A DNA stretch of 64,000 nucleotides from Frisingicoccus caecimuris (GTDB lineage: Bacteria; Bacillota; Clostridia; Lachnospirales; Lachnospiraceae), in contig NZ_SLXA01000001.1 of NCBI RefSeq assembly GCF_004340975.1, positions 235,012 through 299,011 of the forward strand. The letters run 5' to 3'. Both the position numbers and the translations under genes were made by a program. Below are positions 8,728 to 17,679 of this stretch, one piece after another; position 1 is the first letter of the stretch, and every line of letters begins with the position of its first letter. A model generated the notes under the pieces. That model saw nothing but the letters and a program-made list of their open reading frames with translations, made no database searches and was not told where the DNA came from.

Positions 8728-9180
8728 TTATTTCATCTGTACTTTTACTACTGCCTTCTCGACACGTTCCGGGCCGTCTACGGCAATCTTAACCTTATGC
8801 GCGTCCTCTGGAAAGACGATCAACACCTTCCCCGGAGTCATATAAAGCCGATTCTCCACCGGACCGTCGCAGTCCACCGAATCTGTCACTTTATCTATGG
8901 CAGTGACGTTCATCTTCTCCATGTCCGTCACACCGACCCACTCCTGTCCGGATAATACCAGATGTATATCCGCATAAAATTCATGGGCCTCAAAAGCAGC
9001 CGCTTCCTCAGCCATCGTCTCGTAACCAAAACGATTAATAAACACATTCTCGCCGTCCACATCATTCCTTCCGGCTTTAAGCTCGGTGAGCGCATGACTC
9101 TTTAAAAAATCAATAGCCGTATCCAGATGTGGTGCCATTCCGCGATAATGCTCCAAATTGTTCATGTCCGTATAAATCAT
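8728..9180 (-). CDS. YhcH/YjgK/YiaL family protein (probable sialic acid mutarotase-type enzyme)
   Basis: This 150-aa cupin-type protein carries family features: 'AFEAHEFYADIHLVLSGQE', 'YMTPGKVLIVFPEDAHKVKIAV' (metal-binding His/Glu residues) and a conserved C-terminal strand with 'VEKAVVKVQ'. Family members (NanQ, YhcH) often sit in sialic acid operons and are thought to speed anomer interconversion of sialic acid. The start overlaps the stop of the oppF-like gene by four bases. The mutarotase role is inferred from family and context. Confidence 0.85.
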   Translation of the reverse strand: MIYTDMNNLEHYRGMAPHLDTAIDFLKSHALTELKAGRNDVDGENVFINRFGYETMAEEAAAFEAHEFYADIHLVLSGQEWVGVTDMEKMNVTAIDKVTDSVDCDGPVENRLYMTPGKVLIVFPEDAHKVKIAVDGPERVEKAVVKVQMK

Positions 9181-10196
9181 TCGCTGTCTCCACTTTCTTT
9201 TCCATCATATAAGTGGCATGCCACCATATGGCCCTCTTTTCCATGATACCGGAGCGCCGGGTCCTGTTCTTTGCATATATCCATGCAATGTGGACATCTG
9301 TTACGAAATGCGCAGCCGCTCGGTTTATGGATCGGGCTTGGAACTTCACCTTCAAGAATCTGACGCTGTTTTTTATTATGTATATCCGCTACAGGAATTG
9401 CTGAAAGCAATGCTTTTGTATACGGATGAAACGGTTCTTCGTAAAGCGCTCTGGAATCGGCAACCTCCACGATCTTTCCAAGGTACATGACCATGATACG
9501 GTCGGACATATACTGAACAACCGAAAGGTCATGGGCAATGAAAAGGTAAGTCAGATTCAGTTCCTGCTGAATCTCTTTCATCAGGTTCAACACCTGAGCC
9601 TGAATAGATACATCCAGTGCAGATACCGGTTCGTCACAGATCAGCACTTCCGGCATAACCTCCAACGCTCTGGCAATACAAAGACGCTGACGCTGTCCAC
9701 CGGAAAATTCATGCGGATAACGCAGCAGATAATCCGGCTGGATATTTACCATTTTTAATACTCTCTGCATCATCTTTTCCCGTTCTTCCTGAGAATTAAT
9801 GCCGTGAGTTTTTAACGGTTCTTCAAAGGAAGAATAGATTTTCTTCTGAGGGTTTAACGCAGAATACGGGTCCTGGAAAACCATCTGAACCTTTTTACGA
9901 AATTCAAACATTTCCTCTTTATTAAATTGGGTAATATCTTTATATTCACCGTCATAGTTAAACATAACCTGTCCGCCTGTCGGTTTTTCAAGCATCATAA
10001 CCGTTTTGCCAAAGGTTGATTTACCACAGCCGGATTCGCCAACGATTCCCAAAGTTTCACCCTTATAAACATCCAGACTGACGTCATCCACCGCTTTAAC
10101 GTGGCCGACTACTTTTTTCATAAAACCTTTTGTAATCGGAAACCATGTCTGCAAATTCCGGATCTTAAAGATAATTTCTTTATTTTCTGTACTCAT
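9177..10196 (-). CDS. Opp/Dpp-type ABC transporter ATPase (OppF-like), probable sialic acid uptake
   Basis: About 339 aa with Walker A 'GESGCGKST', signature 'FSGGQRQR', Walker B 'VLICDEPVSALD' and the C-terminal oligopeptide-type extension with a Cys-rich loop ('GCAFRNRCPHCMDIC') typical of Opp/Dpp ATPases. ATG at 10196 is chosen because GGAGG lies 8 nt upstream and the oppD-like stop ends 1 bp before; a start at 10223 would run into that gene. Substrate assignment to sialic acid is inferred from the operon; dipeptide/nickel-type transporters adapted to sialic acid (the SatABCD type) are known elsewhere. Confidence 0.9.
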   Translation of the reverse strand: MSTENKEIIFKIRNLQTWFPITKGFMKKVVGHVKAVDDVSLDVYKGETLGIVGESGCGKSTFGKTVMMLEKPTGGQVMFNYDGEYKDITQFNKEEMFEFRKKVQMVFQDPYSALNPQKKIYSSFEEPLKTHGINSQEEREKMMQRVLKMVNIQPDYLLRYPHEFSGGQRQRLCIARALEVMPEVLICDEPVSALDVSIQAQVLNLMKEIQQELNLTYLFIAHDLSVVQYMSDRIMVMYLGKIVEVADSRALYEEPFHPYTKALLSAIPVADIHNKKQRQILEGEVPSPIHKPSGCAFRNRCPHCMDICKEQDPALRYHGKEGHMVACHLYDGKESGDSE

Positions 10197-10197
10197 A

Positions 10198-11226
10198 TCA
10201 GTCCACCTCCGGATAAGAATCAAATTTCAGGCAACGTACCCGGTGTCCCGGGGCAATTTCAAACATTGGTATCGTTTTTTCACGGCACCGATCCATACAT
10301 TCGGAACAACGGTCTGCAAATTCACAGCCGCCTTTCAAATCGGCCGGGTTCGGTGTAGCTCCAGGAATTGTCTCCAGCTTCTGTCCGTCAGCCAGACCGA
10401 GTACAGGAACGCTTCGAAGCAATGCCCGTGTATATGGATGACTTGTGCGGTCAAAAAGATCTTCCAGACTTCCAAACTCAACCACACGGCCCATATACAT
10501 AACGCAGACTTCATCAGCCATTTCGGCCACCAGACCCATATTATGGGTGATCAGAATAATCGACTTGCCTTCCTTCAACTGAAGTTCTTTTAACAAGTCC
10601 ATGATCTGGGCCTGAATCGTAACATCCAGCGCCGTTGTCGGCTCATCACAGATGATCAGCTCCGGATTACAGATCATAGCGATGGCGATGACCACCCGCT
10701 GTTTCATACCGCCGGAAAACTGATGCGGATAACAATCGATACGCTCTTCCGGATCCGGAATACCAAGTTTCCTGAACATCTCAAGAACCAGTTTGCGGGC
10801 CTCATCCTTTTTCATGCCCTTATTATGCTGAAGCAATCCCTCAGCCACCTGATCGCCAACCTTATATACCGGATTCAAACTGGACATTGGATCCTGGAAT
10901 ACCATAGACATATCCGGTCCGCGCAATGCACGCATCTCAGGACCGTTCGGTTCCTTGATACTTTCCAGATGATATTCGGTGACTTTCCCATCCCGAAGTG
11001 CATTATACTGGATATTTTCCGCTTTGACAATGGCATTCTTTCCGGTAAACCGCATAATAGAATTCATGGTAACACTCTTACCGCAGCCGGATTCTCCAAC
11101 AACAGCTAATGTTTTTCCACGGCGCACCTGGAAAGATACGTCTTTAACAATCTTAATTTCTTTTCTATCAGAGATAAATGTAGTATTTAATTTCTCAACA
11201 TTTAAAATAATTTCTTTATTATCCAT
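10198..11226 (-). CDS. Opp/Dpp-type ABC transporter ATPase (OppD-like), probable sialic acid uptake
   Basis: The 342-aa ATPase has Walker A 'GESGCGKSVT', signature 'FSGGMKQR', Walker B 'LIICDEPTTALD' and the C-terminal Cys-containing extension ('GCEFADRCSECMDRC'). It is the partner of the OppF-like ATPase downstream; such transporters use an ATPase heterodimer. It is preceded at 11 bp by the second permease gene. Confidence 0.9.
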   Translation of the reverse strand: MDNKEIILNVEKLNTTFISDRKEIKIVKDVSFQVRRGKTLAVVGESGCGKSVTMNSIMRFTGKNAIVKAENIQYNALRDGKVTEYHLESIKEPNGPEMRALRGPDMSMVFQDPMSSLNPVYKVGDQVAEGLLQHNKGMKKDEARKLVLEMFRKLGIPDPEERIDCYPHQFSGGMKQRVVIAIAMICNPELIICDEPTTALDVTIQAQIMDLLKELQLKEGKSIILITHNMGLVAEMADEVCVMYMGRVVEFGSLEDLFDRTSHPYTRALLRSVPVLGLADGQKLETIPGATPNPADLKGGCEFADRCSECMDRCREKTIPMFEIAPGHRVRCLKFDSYPEVD

Positions 11227-11237
11227 GAGGCCCCTCC

Positions 11238-12125
11238 TTACTGCTGTTTAGCATCCAGCACATCACGCAGACCGTCGCCGAAGAAGTTGATTGCCAGGAC
11301 AAAAAGACTGATGGCAAGACCCGGGAATACCCAAATCCACCACTGGTTAGTAACAACGGATACGGATTTCGCCGCATTTAAAATATTTCCCCAGGTCGGT
11401 GTACTGTCAGCGACGCCAAGACCGATAAAGGAAAGCGCTGCTTCCTGAAGAATGAAAAAGGCTACGTTTGTCGTTGTGGAAACGATGATCGGACTCATAA
11501 CATTCGGAAGAATCTGCTTAAACATAATATTGCTCTTCTTCATACCAAAGGCTTCACATACTTTAACGTAAGTCTCATTTTTCAAGCTCATAAATTCGTT
11601 GCGGACCATACGGAAAGTCGTCATCCATCCGGTAAATACGAAGATAAACAACAGATTGCCAAGGCCTCGTTTATTTACGATAGCCACAAGCATCATAACA
11701 AGTACCAGCTGTGGGAATGCCTGGAATATTTCGGAGATACGAATAAGGACCATATCGACTTTTCCACCGAAATAACCGGCCAGAGCGCCCAAGATGGCGC
11801 CGATCACGGAACTCATGATCGCACAGAAAGCACCGATCAGGATAGAATAACATCCGCCGACAAGGACACGAGCGAACAAGTCGCGTCCAATAGTGTCCGT
11901 CCCAAAAAAATGTCCATTTCCCGGCGCCTGTTTCATATCAGTTATGACCGGTGTGCCATAATCCACACCAACGATCATGCCGATCACACAGGCGATCGTA
12001 ATAACCACAATAATAACCAAACCAAGAACGGCCAGCTTATTATTCATAAACTTTCGTACATTTCGTTTAAATAAAGAAGAAGATGCACTTTTATTCGAAT
12101 CTTTAATACTCGTTGTTTCACCCAT
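11238..12125 (-). CDS. Opp/Dpp-type ABC transporter permease (OppC-like)
   Basis: This 295-aa protein has an N-terminal membrane helix (~30-52), a periplasmic-type segment with 'HFFGTDTIGRDLFARVL' typical of DppC/OppC, and the EAA loop 'EAFGMKKSNIMFKQILPNV' that contacts the ATPase. Five more membrane segments follow, ending 'GDGLRDVLDA'. It sits 17 bp after the first permease and forms the membrane channel with it. Confidence 0.92.
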   Translation of the reverse strand: MGETTSIKDSNKSASSSLFKRNVRKFMNNKLAVLGLVIIVVITIACVIGMIVGVDYGTPVITDMKQAPGNGHFFGTDTIGRDLFARVLVGGCYSILIGAFCAIMSSVIGAILGALAGYFGGKVDMVLIRISEIFQAFPQLVLVMMLVAIVNKRGLGNLLFIFVFTGWMTTFRMVRNEFMSLKNETYVKVCEAFGMKKSNIMFKQILPNVMSPIIVSTTTNVAFFILQEAALSFIGLGVADSTPTWGNILNAAKSVSVVTNQWWIWVFPGLAISLFVLAINFFGDGLRDVLDAKQQ

Positions 12126-12142
12126 AACTTCTTCCTCCTTCT

Positions 12143-13102
12143 TTATTCACCAAGACGTACACGCGGATCTAACAATGCGTTGAATACATCGACCATGAAT
12201 GAACAGATCAACATGGTAGCCGCAATAATTAACGTTGTTACAAGAACGACCGGATAATCTCCGGATACAATCGCATTTGTCATCGTGAGACCGATTCCAG
12301 GATAAGAGAATACAGTCTCAATAACAACGGAGCCGCCGATCAATGCCGGAATACGGAACACCAGAATGACGAGAACCGGTTTCATGGCATTTCTGAATCC
12401 ATGTTTTAAATAAACCTTCCACTCCGGAATGCCTTTCGAGCGTGCCGTTTTAATATAATCACTGTTCAACACATCCAGCATGGTATTTCGGGCATAACGC
12501 ATCAATACGGCTACCATACCAATAGTCAATGTAAGGACCGGAAGAAACAGATGGAAAAAGGCATCTGCAAAAGCGCTTGTTGCATCCGGACTGACACGGT
12601 TGCTGGCCGGAAACCAGCCAAGCTTGATTGAAAAAACCTGAATCAGTATAATACCAACAAGGAACTGAGGAACGGCCTGTCCAAGAACAGCAAGAACACG
12701 TCCTACATAATCAATGATACCATTCTGACGTACAGCAGAAATGATACCAATGCCAATACCAATGATAGTAGAAAAAAGAAGTGAATATCCAGCCAGTTCA
12801 AAGGTATACGGAAGTCTCACTGCAATAACAGAAGCGATGGATGAACCGTCAAAGGAATATCCAAGGTCACCGTGGAGAATATTTCCCAACCAGCGGAAAT
12901 ATTGAACGATCAACGGGTCATTTAATCCAAGGGATTCTCTCAGAGCCTCTACATTTTCTTTATTTGAAGAAAGCATTTCCGGGCTGACCATAAAGTTGAT
13001 CGGGTCGATACCTGTCAGCTGCAGACCATAATACACAATAAAACTGATAATCAAAAGCATCGGAATCATCATGAGCAGCTTTTTAATGATGAATTTTAAC
13101 AT
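12143..13102 (-). CDS. Opp/Dpp-type ABC transporter permease (OppB-like)
   Basis: This 319-aa permease has the N-terminal helix 'MMIPMLLIISFIVY', 'LGLNDPLIVQYFRWLGNILHGDLG' typical of DppB/OppB, the EAA motif 'SDYIKTARSKGIPEWKVYLKHGFRN' region (split across ~residues 220-245) and about six membrane segments. It follows the binding-protein gene after a 135-bp gap containing a hairpin that could reduce read-through. Confidence 0.92.
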   Translation of the reverse strand: MLKFIIKKLLMMIPMLLIISFIVYYGLQLTGIDPINFMVSPEMLSSNKENVEALRESLGLNDPLIVQYFRWLGNILHGDLGYSFDGSSIASVIAVRLPYTFELAGYSLLFSTIIGIGIGIISAVRQNGIIDYVGRVLAVLGQAVPQFLVGIILIQVFSIKLGWFPASNRVSPDATSAFADAFFHLFLPVLTLTIGMVAVLMRYARNTMLDVLNSDYIKTARSKGIPEWKVYLKHGFRNAMKPVLVILVFRIPALIGGSVVIETVFSYPGIGLTMTNAIVSGDYPVVLVTTLIIAATMLICSFMVDVFNALLDPRVRLGE

Positions 13103-13154
13103 TCTATCACCCCATTCTTAAGGAAACATCAAACAAAAGACTCTCAACCTCCAA

Positions 13155-13200
13155 AAATCAAGGGGAGACCTTCGAAAAATTCTCTCCCGTCTCCCCCTTT
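13155..13200 (-). terminator. Attenuator-type hairpin between binding protein and permease genes
   Basis: Arms at 13160-13170 and 13189-13199 form a GC-rich stem, followed on the minus strand by GATTTTTG. Being inside the operon, it is likely a partial terminator or mRNA stabiliser that keeps the binding protein more abundant than the membrane parts. Confidence 0.65.
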
Positions 13201-13237
13201 AATCACTGAATCAATGTTTGATTTCTAAACAACTATC

Positions 13238-14845
13238 TTACTGAGCCATTTCCCAGTTAGCGAAATCCAGATCGCACATATACAGTGGATTACAGAATGT
13301 TACGCCTTCCGGAATGACAACTTTGTCACTTGTGAATACATATGTACCAACAGTGAATACCGGAACTTTATAAACAACTTCCTGTTCTTTTTCCTGAAGA
13401 GCTTTCAGAGCTTCGTTTCTTGCTGCGGAGTCTGTAGCTTTAAACAGATTGTTGACCAGTTCGTCAAATTCGTCTGTTCCGCCGAATACGTTAGCGAACA
13501 GAGCATCTGAACTCTGATATTCGGTATACCACTCATCGATAGAGAATGCACTCTTACCTTTGAAACCAATATCGTAGTTACGTGTTGTAAACAGATCTGT
13601 TGTACCGTCGTTGGACAATGTAGCTTCAACTGTCAGACCTGTCTGTTCAAGATAATGAACAACTGTCTGGATCAGGTCAATCGATGTCTGATCGTTGTTG
13701 TAGTAACAGATCTTCAATGTACGGCTCATATCATAGCCGGCTGCAACGAGGTCTGCTTTTGCTTTTTCAGCATCGAAAGTATATTCAAAGCCATTATAAG
13801 CTTCATTGCTGTTTGGAACACCACTGTTCAGAACAGTTGCTGTTGGGTAAAGTGTTGCCAGAGTTGCACGGTCAATAGCTTCGATCAAAGCTTTACGAAC
13901 TTCTACATTCTGCATAGCTTCGTTTTCGTTGCCGTCGGCGCCCTTCATGTTGAACAGGAAGTATTTATAGAATAATACATCAACTTCGTGTTCTGTGTAG
14001 TTCGGCATAGCTTCAAGTGCTTCCACAAGGTCTGCTGCATTACCAAATACATAGTCAGCCTGTCCAGCCTGTGCTGCTGTAATGTAATCCTGTACAAAAT
14101 AGCAGATAATAGACTGAATCTTTGGTGCTGTACCTTCATAGTTTTCATTTACTTTCAATGTAAAATAGTTACCAACATTCAATTCATCCAGTGTATACAT
14201 GCCGGAGCAAACTGGATTTGTCCAGAACGCATCCGATTCCAGAGTCAGAGGATCTGCGTTTTCAAGACTATGTTTCGGTAAGATTGCAAACTGAGCAAGT
14301 ACGTCTTTCATTGATGCATATGGCTCCGTCAGAGTCATTGTGATCGTACTGCCATCAACAGCCATATTGTCAATCTTTTTGAAAGCAGATGTATAAATGG
14401 AGTTACATGTTGCTGCTTTTAATGCTGTTTCAATAGACCACTGAACATCTTCTACTGTCAGGGCTTCTCCATCAGACCATTTGAGGCCTTCTTTCATCTT
14501 AATGGTGTATACAAGACCATCTTCACTGACTTCTACAGATTCGGCCAGATCCGGCTCTGGATTTGTCAGATCACTGTCTGCGATAAGCAGGGCGCGGAAC
14601 ATCAGATTGGTTGCCATGATGCGGTTATACCATGGGGTTGGAATCTTGTCATCTGTTGTAGAACCATCACCTGTCGTTACAGACAATTTTAAAGTTCCGC
14701 CGTCAACGTTTGCTGCTTCTGCAGTACTCTCTGCCGTTGTTTCGCCGGACTTTGCTGCTGTTGTCTCTTTATTACCGGAACCACATCCTACTAAAGAAGC
14801 GACAACCAGCGTTGTTGCCAATAAGGCGGCCAACATTTTTTTCAT
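13238..14845 (-). CDS. Family 5 solute-binding lipoprotein, probable sialic acid receptor
   Basis: About 535 aa beginning with a lipoprotein signal: a hydrophobic segment followed by lipobox 'LVGC', then a Ser/Thr/Glu-rich linker ('KETTAAKSGETTAES'). The rest is an SBP_bac_5 fold ('LAESVEVSEDGLVYTIKMKEGLKWSDGEALTVEDV'-type region around residues 100-140). ATG at 14845 is chosen for its GGAGG site; the upstream in-frame codons lie beyond that site. It is the first gene of the operon, downstream of a promoter overlapped by a palindrome. Peptide binding is the generic family role; sialic acid binding is inferred from the neighbours. Confidence 0.9.
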   Translation of the reverse strand: MKKMLAALLATTLVVASLVGCGSGNKETTAAKSGETTAESTAEAANVDGGTLKLSVTTGDGSTTDDKIPTPWYNRIMATNLMFRALLIADSDLTNPEPDLAESVEVSEDGLVYTIKMKEGLKWSDGEALTVEDVQWSIETALKAATCNSIYTSAFKKIDNMAVDGSTITMTLTEPYASMKDVLAQFAILPKHSLENADPLTLESDAFWTNPVCSGMYTLDELNVGNYFTLKVNENYEGTAPKIQSIICYFVQDYITAAQAGQADYVFGNAADLVEALEAMPNYTEHEVDVLFYKYFLFNMKGADGNENEAMQNVEVRKALIEAIDRATLATLYPTATVLNSGVPNSNEAYNGFEYTFDAEKAKADLVAAGYDMSRTLKICYYNNDQTSIDLIQTVVHYLEQTGLTVEATLSNDGTTDLFTTRNYDIGFKGKSAFSIDEWYTEYQSSDALFANVFGGTDEFDELVNNLFKATDSAARNEALKALQEKEQEVVYKVPVFTVGTYVFTSDKVVIPEGVTFCNPLYMCDLDFANWEMAQ

Positions 14846-14896
14846 AGTAACATCCTCCTTTTTGCACAAGCATTTTCAATGCTTATCGTTATATCT

Positions 14897-14925
14897 ATCA
14901 TACTATTCCTGAAAATAATTTTCAA
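14897..14925 (-). promoter_or_regulatory. Promoter of the sialic acid transport/catabolism operon
   Basis: TTGAAA (14925-14920), 17-bp spacer and TATGAT (14902-14897) read toward the binding-protein gene. The 15-bp palindrome at 14910-14924 overlaps the -35 and spacer, as expected for repression. Confidence 0.75.
14910..14924. promoter_or_regulatory. Candidate RpiR-family operator, copy 1
   Basis: A perfect palindrome TGAAAATAATTTTCA overlaps the operon promoter. A copy differing only at the central base lies in the nagB promoter at 18464-18478, and both are followed by ATAT. The divergent RpiR-family gene next door is the obvious candidate regulator. The remaining 14925-15096 stretch of this intergenic region is AT-rich; it also contains a GTGCAAAGTGCAC dyad near 14960-14972 of unknown role. 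Confidence 0.7.
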
Positions 14926-15096
14926 TATCTCATTTACATGAAAATTGCTTGTTTTTTTGTGCAAAGTGCACAATATGATTTTGCTTTTTCCTTTCCCAAT
15001 TAAGCAAAAAGAATACCATTTGTGTCGAATTTTAAAATTATATTCATTAAAATGTAAATTTTTGTCATCAATTTTGAAAAGTTTTTGAAACTTTCC

Positions 15097-15125
15097 TTGC
15101 GTTAGAAATCAAATTGTATTATAAT
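15097..15125 (+). promoter_or_regulatory. Promoter of the RpiR-family regulator
   Basis: TTGCGT (15097-15102), 17-bp spacer and TATAAT (15120-15125) lie 38 bp before the TTG start. No copy of the 15-bp palindrome overlaps it. Confidence 0.65.
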
Positions 15126-15162
15126 GTAATAGATTTTGAATATATACAAGGAGGCGGTTTTT

Positions 15163-16020
15163 TTGGCTGAAAATATACTGGATTCGATTACAAAGCAATA
15201 TAACTCGTTGACCCGTTCCGGGAAAAAGCTGGCAGACTACATTTTTGCCAATACAGCCAGCACACAATATATGTCGATCACCTCCCTAGCGGAAAGCTGC
15301 GGTGTATCTGAAGCCACAATTACCCGTTTTTGCCGCGGGCTTGGTCTTTCCGGATATAATGACTTTAAACTGGCTCTGGCCAAATGCGAACGCATCAGCA
15401 ACCTGGGAGACCCATCGGATATACCTCAGACGATCAATGCTGAAGACGACTTTGACACCATGTGTCATAAGCTGCACGCTTCCAATATTGTCTCTTTAAA
15501 TGAAACATTGGAACATTTGAATGAAAAAACACTGAATCAAGCTATTGATCTGTTATCTGCTGCCCGCCACGTATACTGCTTCGGTCAGGGAGGCAGTATG
15601 GTCATGGCAATGGAAGCATGGGCGCGCTTTTCCACAACTACTTCAAATTTTATCCACATTGAAGATTCTCATATGCAGACGATGGCTGCTGCTCTGGCTT
15701 CTCCACAGGATGTGATTCTCTTTTTCTCTTACTCAGGTTCCACAAAGGATATGGAAGAGGTTTTAGAGCTGGCCGAAGAACAGAAAACACCGATCATCCT
15801 GGTGACTCACTTTCCAAAATCACGGGCCGCCGAGATTGCCGATGTTGTTCTTCAATGTGGTTACAGCGAAAGTCCGCTTCAATCCGGATCCATTGCCGCT
15901 AAAGTCGGACAATTATTTCTGATCGAGTGTTTGTTCTACGGCTACTGTCGGAAAAATCCTGGAATCCGCGCTGCTGCCCGTTCAGCAACAGCCCAGGCCA
16001 TTGCAAAAAAATTGCTCTAA
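15163..16020 (+). CDS. RpiR-family transcriptional regulator, probable sialic acid (NanR-type) repressor
   Basis: About 285 aa: an N-terminal RpiR helix-turn-helix (residues ~1-75, 'SITSLAESCGVSEATITRFCRGLGLSGYNDFK') and a C-terminal SIS sugar-phosphate-binding domain (~105-245; 'VYCFGQGGSMVMAMEAW', 'VILFFSYSGSTKDMEEVL'). TTG at 15163 is chosen because GGAGG lies 8-9 nt upstream. The gene is divergent from the sialic acid operon. An amino sugar phosphate such as ManNAc-6-P or GlcNAc-6-P is the likely effector, by family analogy. It may bind the TGAAAATWATTTTCA sites. Confidence 0.9.
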   Translation: MAENILDSITKQYNSLTRSGKKLADYIFANTASTQYMSITSLAESCGVSEATITRFCRGLGLSGYNDFKLALAKCERISNLGDPSDIPQTINAEDDFDTMCHKLHASNIVSLNETLEHLNEKTLNQAIDLLSAARHVYCFGQGGSMVMAMEAWARFSTTTSNFIHIEDSHMQTMAAALASPQDVILFFSYSGSTKDMEEVLELAEEQKTPIILVTHFPKSRAAEIADVVLQCGYSESPLQSGSIAAKVGQLFLIECLFYGYCRKNPGIRAAARSATAQAIAKKLL

Positions 16021-16021
16021 A

Positions 16022-16071
16022 AAAAACAGCCGTTTTCCTGCCGCTATATGGCAGATAAAACAGCTGTTTTT
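16022..16071. terminator. Bidirectional terminator between the regulator and nanK
   Basis: A long interrupted stem (16023-16042 with 16050-16070) is flanked by A runs on one side and T runs on the other; it serves the converging regulator and nanK transcripts. Confidence 0.85.
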
Positions 16072-16077
16072 ATTTTC

Positions 16078-16959
16078 TTACTTTTCTAAAAGTTCGCGGG
16101 CCAGCCAGGCTGCTCCCAAAAGCCCTGCCTGATTGCCAAGACCTGTCTGTCGGATACGCGTTCCCCGAAATCCTTCTGAGATTCCCACATCTACTCTCCG
16201 GCGTACTTCTTCAATAATATATTTCTGAGCGAGAATTCCGCCGCCCAACAGAATATCCGAAGGATTGAAAATGTGAATCAGCGTGATCAGTCCATAGACA
16301 ATTTCATCAATCCAGCCATCAATCTCCGCCCGTATTTCCGGGCGTTCAAAAGCCTCAAAAATCTTTCGGCCATTATCCAGCGAAGCATCTACTGCCTTCA
16401 CTCGTTTAACAAGGGCCGTTGTAGACGCATATTTCTCATAACAACCACTGAATTCCTCATCTTTTCTGATGGACTCCGGATGAACGACAATGCCGCCGAA
16501 ACTGGCGCCCGAAAATGTATTGCCGGTATAAATGCTTCCATTCAACACGATAGCTCCGCCAACGCCGGTGCCATAAGTAAGGCAAAGAAAATTTTTACTG
16601 CCCTTAGCCGCTCCAAAATAAAGTTCTCCAAGCGCTGCCGCATTGACATCATTTTCCACAGCAACAGGAACACGGAATTCCTTTTCCAAAACAGCACGGA
16701 TTTCCATCCCTGTATAATTCGGAATATTGTCATTTGCATAATGAATTTTTCCTTTTTCAGAATCTACCTGTCCGGCCGTACTGATACCAATAGCGTCAAA
16801 AGCCCCATACGTATGTAAAATCTCTTTTACACGCTCCATCAGATATTCGCCGCCCCGGCTCGCATTTGTATCCCATTCTTTTAATTCGCTGGCCTGGCAT
16901 CCATCCCAGATACCCGATTTTATCGACGTACCCCCAATATCCAGTGCTGCTATTCTCAT
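16078..16959 (-). CDS. nanK: ROK-family N-acetylmannosamine kinase
   Basis: This 293-aa ROK kinase has the N-terminal phosphate-binding motif 'ALDIGGTSIKSGIWD', 'ISTAGQVDSEKG', 'VENDVNAAALGE' with the catalytic Asp, and 'LTYGTGVGGAIVLNG'. It lacks the usual CxCGxxGCxE zinc motif of ROK proteins, keeping only 'SGCYEKYAST'. It overlaps nanE by one base, supporting phosphorylation of ManNAc to ManNAc-6-P. Glucokinase activity is the generic alternative. Confidence 0.88.
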   Translation of the reverse strand: MRIAALDIGGTSIKSGIWDGCQASELKEWDTNASRGGEYLMERVKEILHTYGAFDAIGISTAGQVDSEKGKIHYANDNIPNYTGMEIRAVLEKEFRVPVAVENDVNAAALGELYFGAAKGSKNFLCLTYGTGVGGAIVLNGSIYTGNTFSGASFGGIVVHPESIRKDEEFSGCYEKYASTTALVKRVKAVDASLDNGRKIFEAFERPEIRAEIDGWIDEIVYGLITLIHIFNPSDILLGGGILAQKYIIEEVRRRVDVGISEGFRGTRIRQTGLGNQAGLLGAAWLARELLEK

Positions 16960-17672
16960 TATTTCACGCCCTCATCAATCGCTTTCATAAACCGCTGAGC
17001 AATTTCCAGCGGACGAGTGATCGCTCCGCCGACAACAATAGACCAAATACCTGTCTGAAGAGCTTTTACAGCCTGATCCGGATAGTGGATTTTTCCTTCG
17101 CCAATAACCGGAATATCAATATCCGCCGCCAGACGGGTCATCAACTCATAGTCCGGCTCATCTTTTTTGGATGTATAGTCCGTATAACCGCTCATGGTCG
17201 TGCCTACGATATCCACACCGCATTTCCATGCGTTGATACCTTCTTCATAGTTGGAAATATCCGCCATCAGAATAATATCCGGATATTTTTGGCGAATCTG
17301 AGCGATAAACTCATTGATGGTCGTACCATCGCCACGTTTACGGAGTGTACAATCCAGTGCCACCACATCCGAACCAACAGCTACCAGATCATCCACCTCT
17401 TTCATCGTTGGTGTGATATAGCTGTCATATCCCGGATAATTAATCTTTACCAGCCCAATGACCGGTAGACCGGTTTCTTTTTTAATCGCTGCTACATCCC
17501 GGATGCTGCTTGTCCGGATTGCCGGTGTGCCTGCTCTTTTGGCAGCCCGTGCCATCAGATACATAACAGAATCATCTTCCAGATATAATGGCTCTCCCGG
17601 AATTGCCTGACATGAAATAATCATTTTACCATGAATTGCATCTAAAATTTCCTGCTTTGTCACAATCGCCAC
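16959..17672 (-). CDS. nanE: N-acetylmannosamine-6-phosphate 2-epimerase
   Basis: This 237-aa TIM-barrel enzyme converts ManNAc-6-P to GlcNAc-6-P. Recognisable segments: 'GKMIISCQAIPGEPLY', 'IGLVKINYPGYDSYITPTM' (catalytic Lys), 'VALDCTLRKR', 'TTMSGYT', 'VIGEGKIHYPDQ' and 'SIVVGGAITRPLEIA'. Located between nagB (7 bp upstream) and nanK (1-bp overlap), it links the sialic acid branch to NagA/NagB. Confidence 0.95.
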   Translation of the reverse strand: MAIVTKQEILDAIHGKMIISCQAIPGEPLYLEDDSVMYLMARAAKRAGTPAIRTSSIRDVAAIKKETGLPVIGLVKINYPGYDSYITPTMKEVDDLVAVGSDVVALDCTLRKRGDGTTINEFIAQIRQKYPDIILMADISNYEEGINAWKCGVDIVGTTMSGYTDYTSKKDEPDYELMTRLAADIDIPVIGEGKIHYPDQAVKALQTGIWSIVVGGAITRPLEIAQRFMKAIDEGVK

Positions 17673-17679
17673 ACTCCTT

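Noticed and set aside
15001-15096. TTTTGAAAAG/TTTTTGAAAC motifs near 15073-15092 as further RpiR operators
   Set aside because: They contain only half of the palindrome and differ from the two exact sites.
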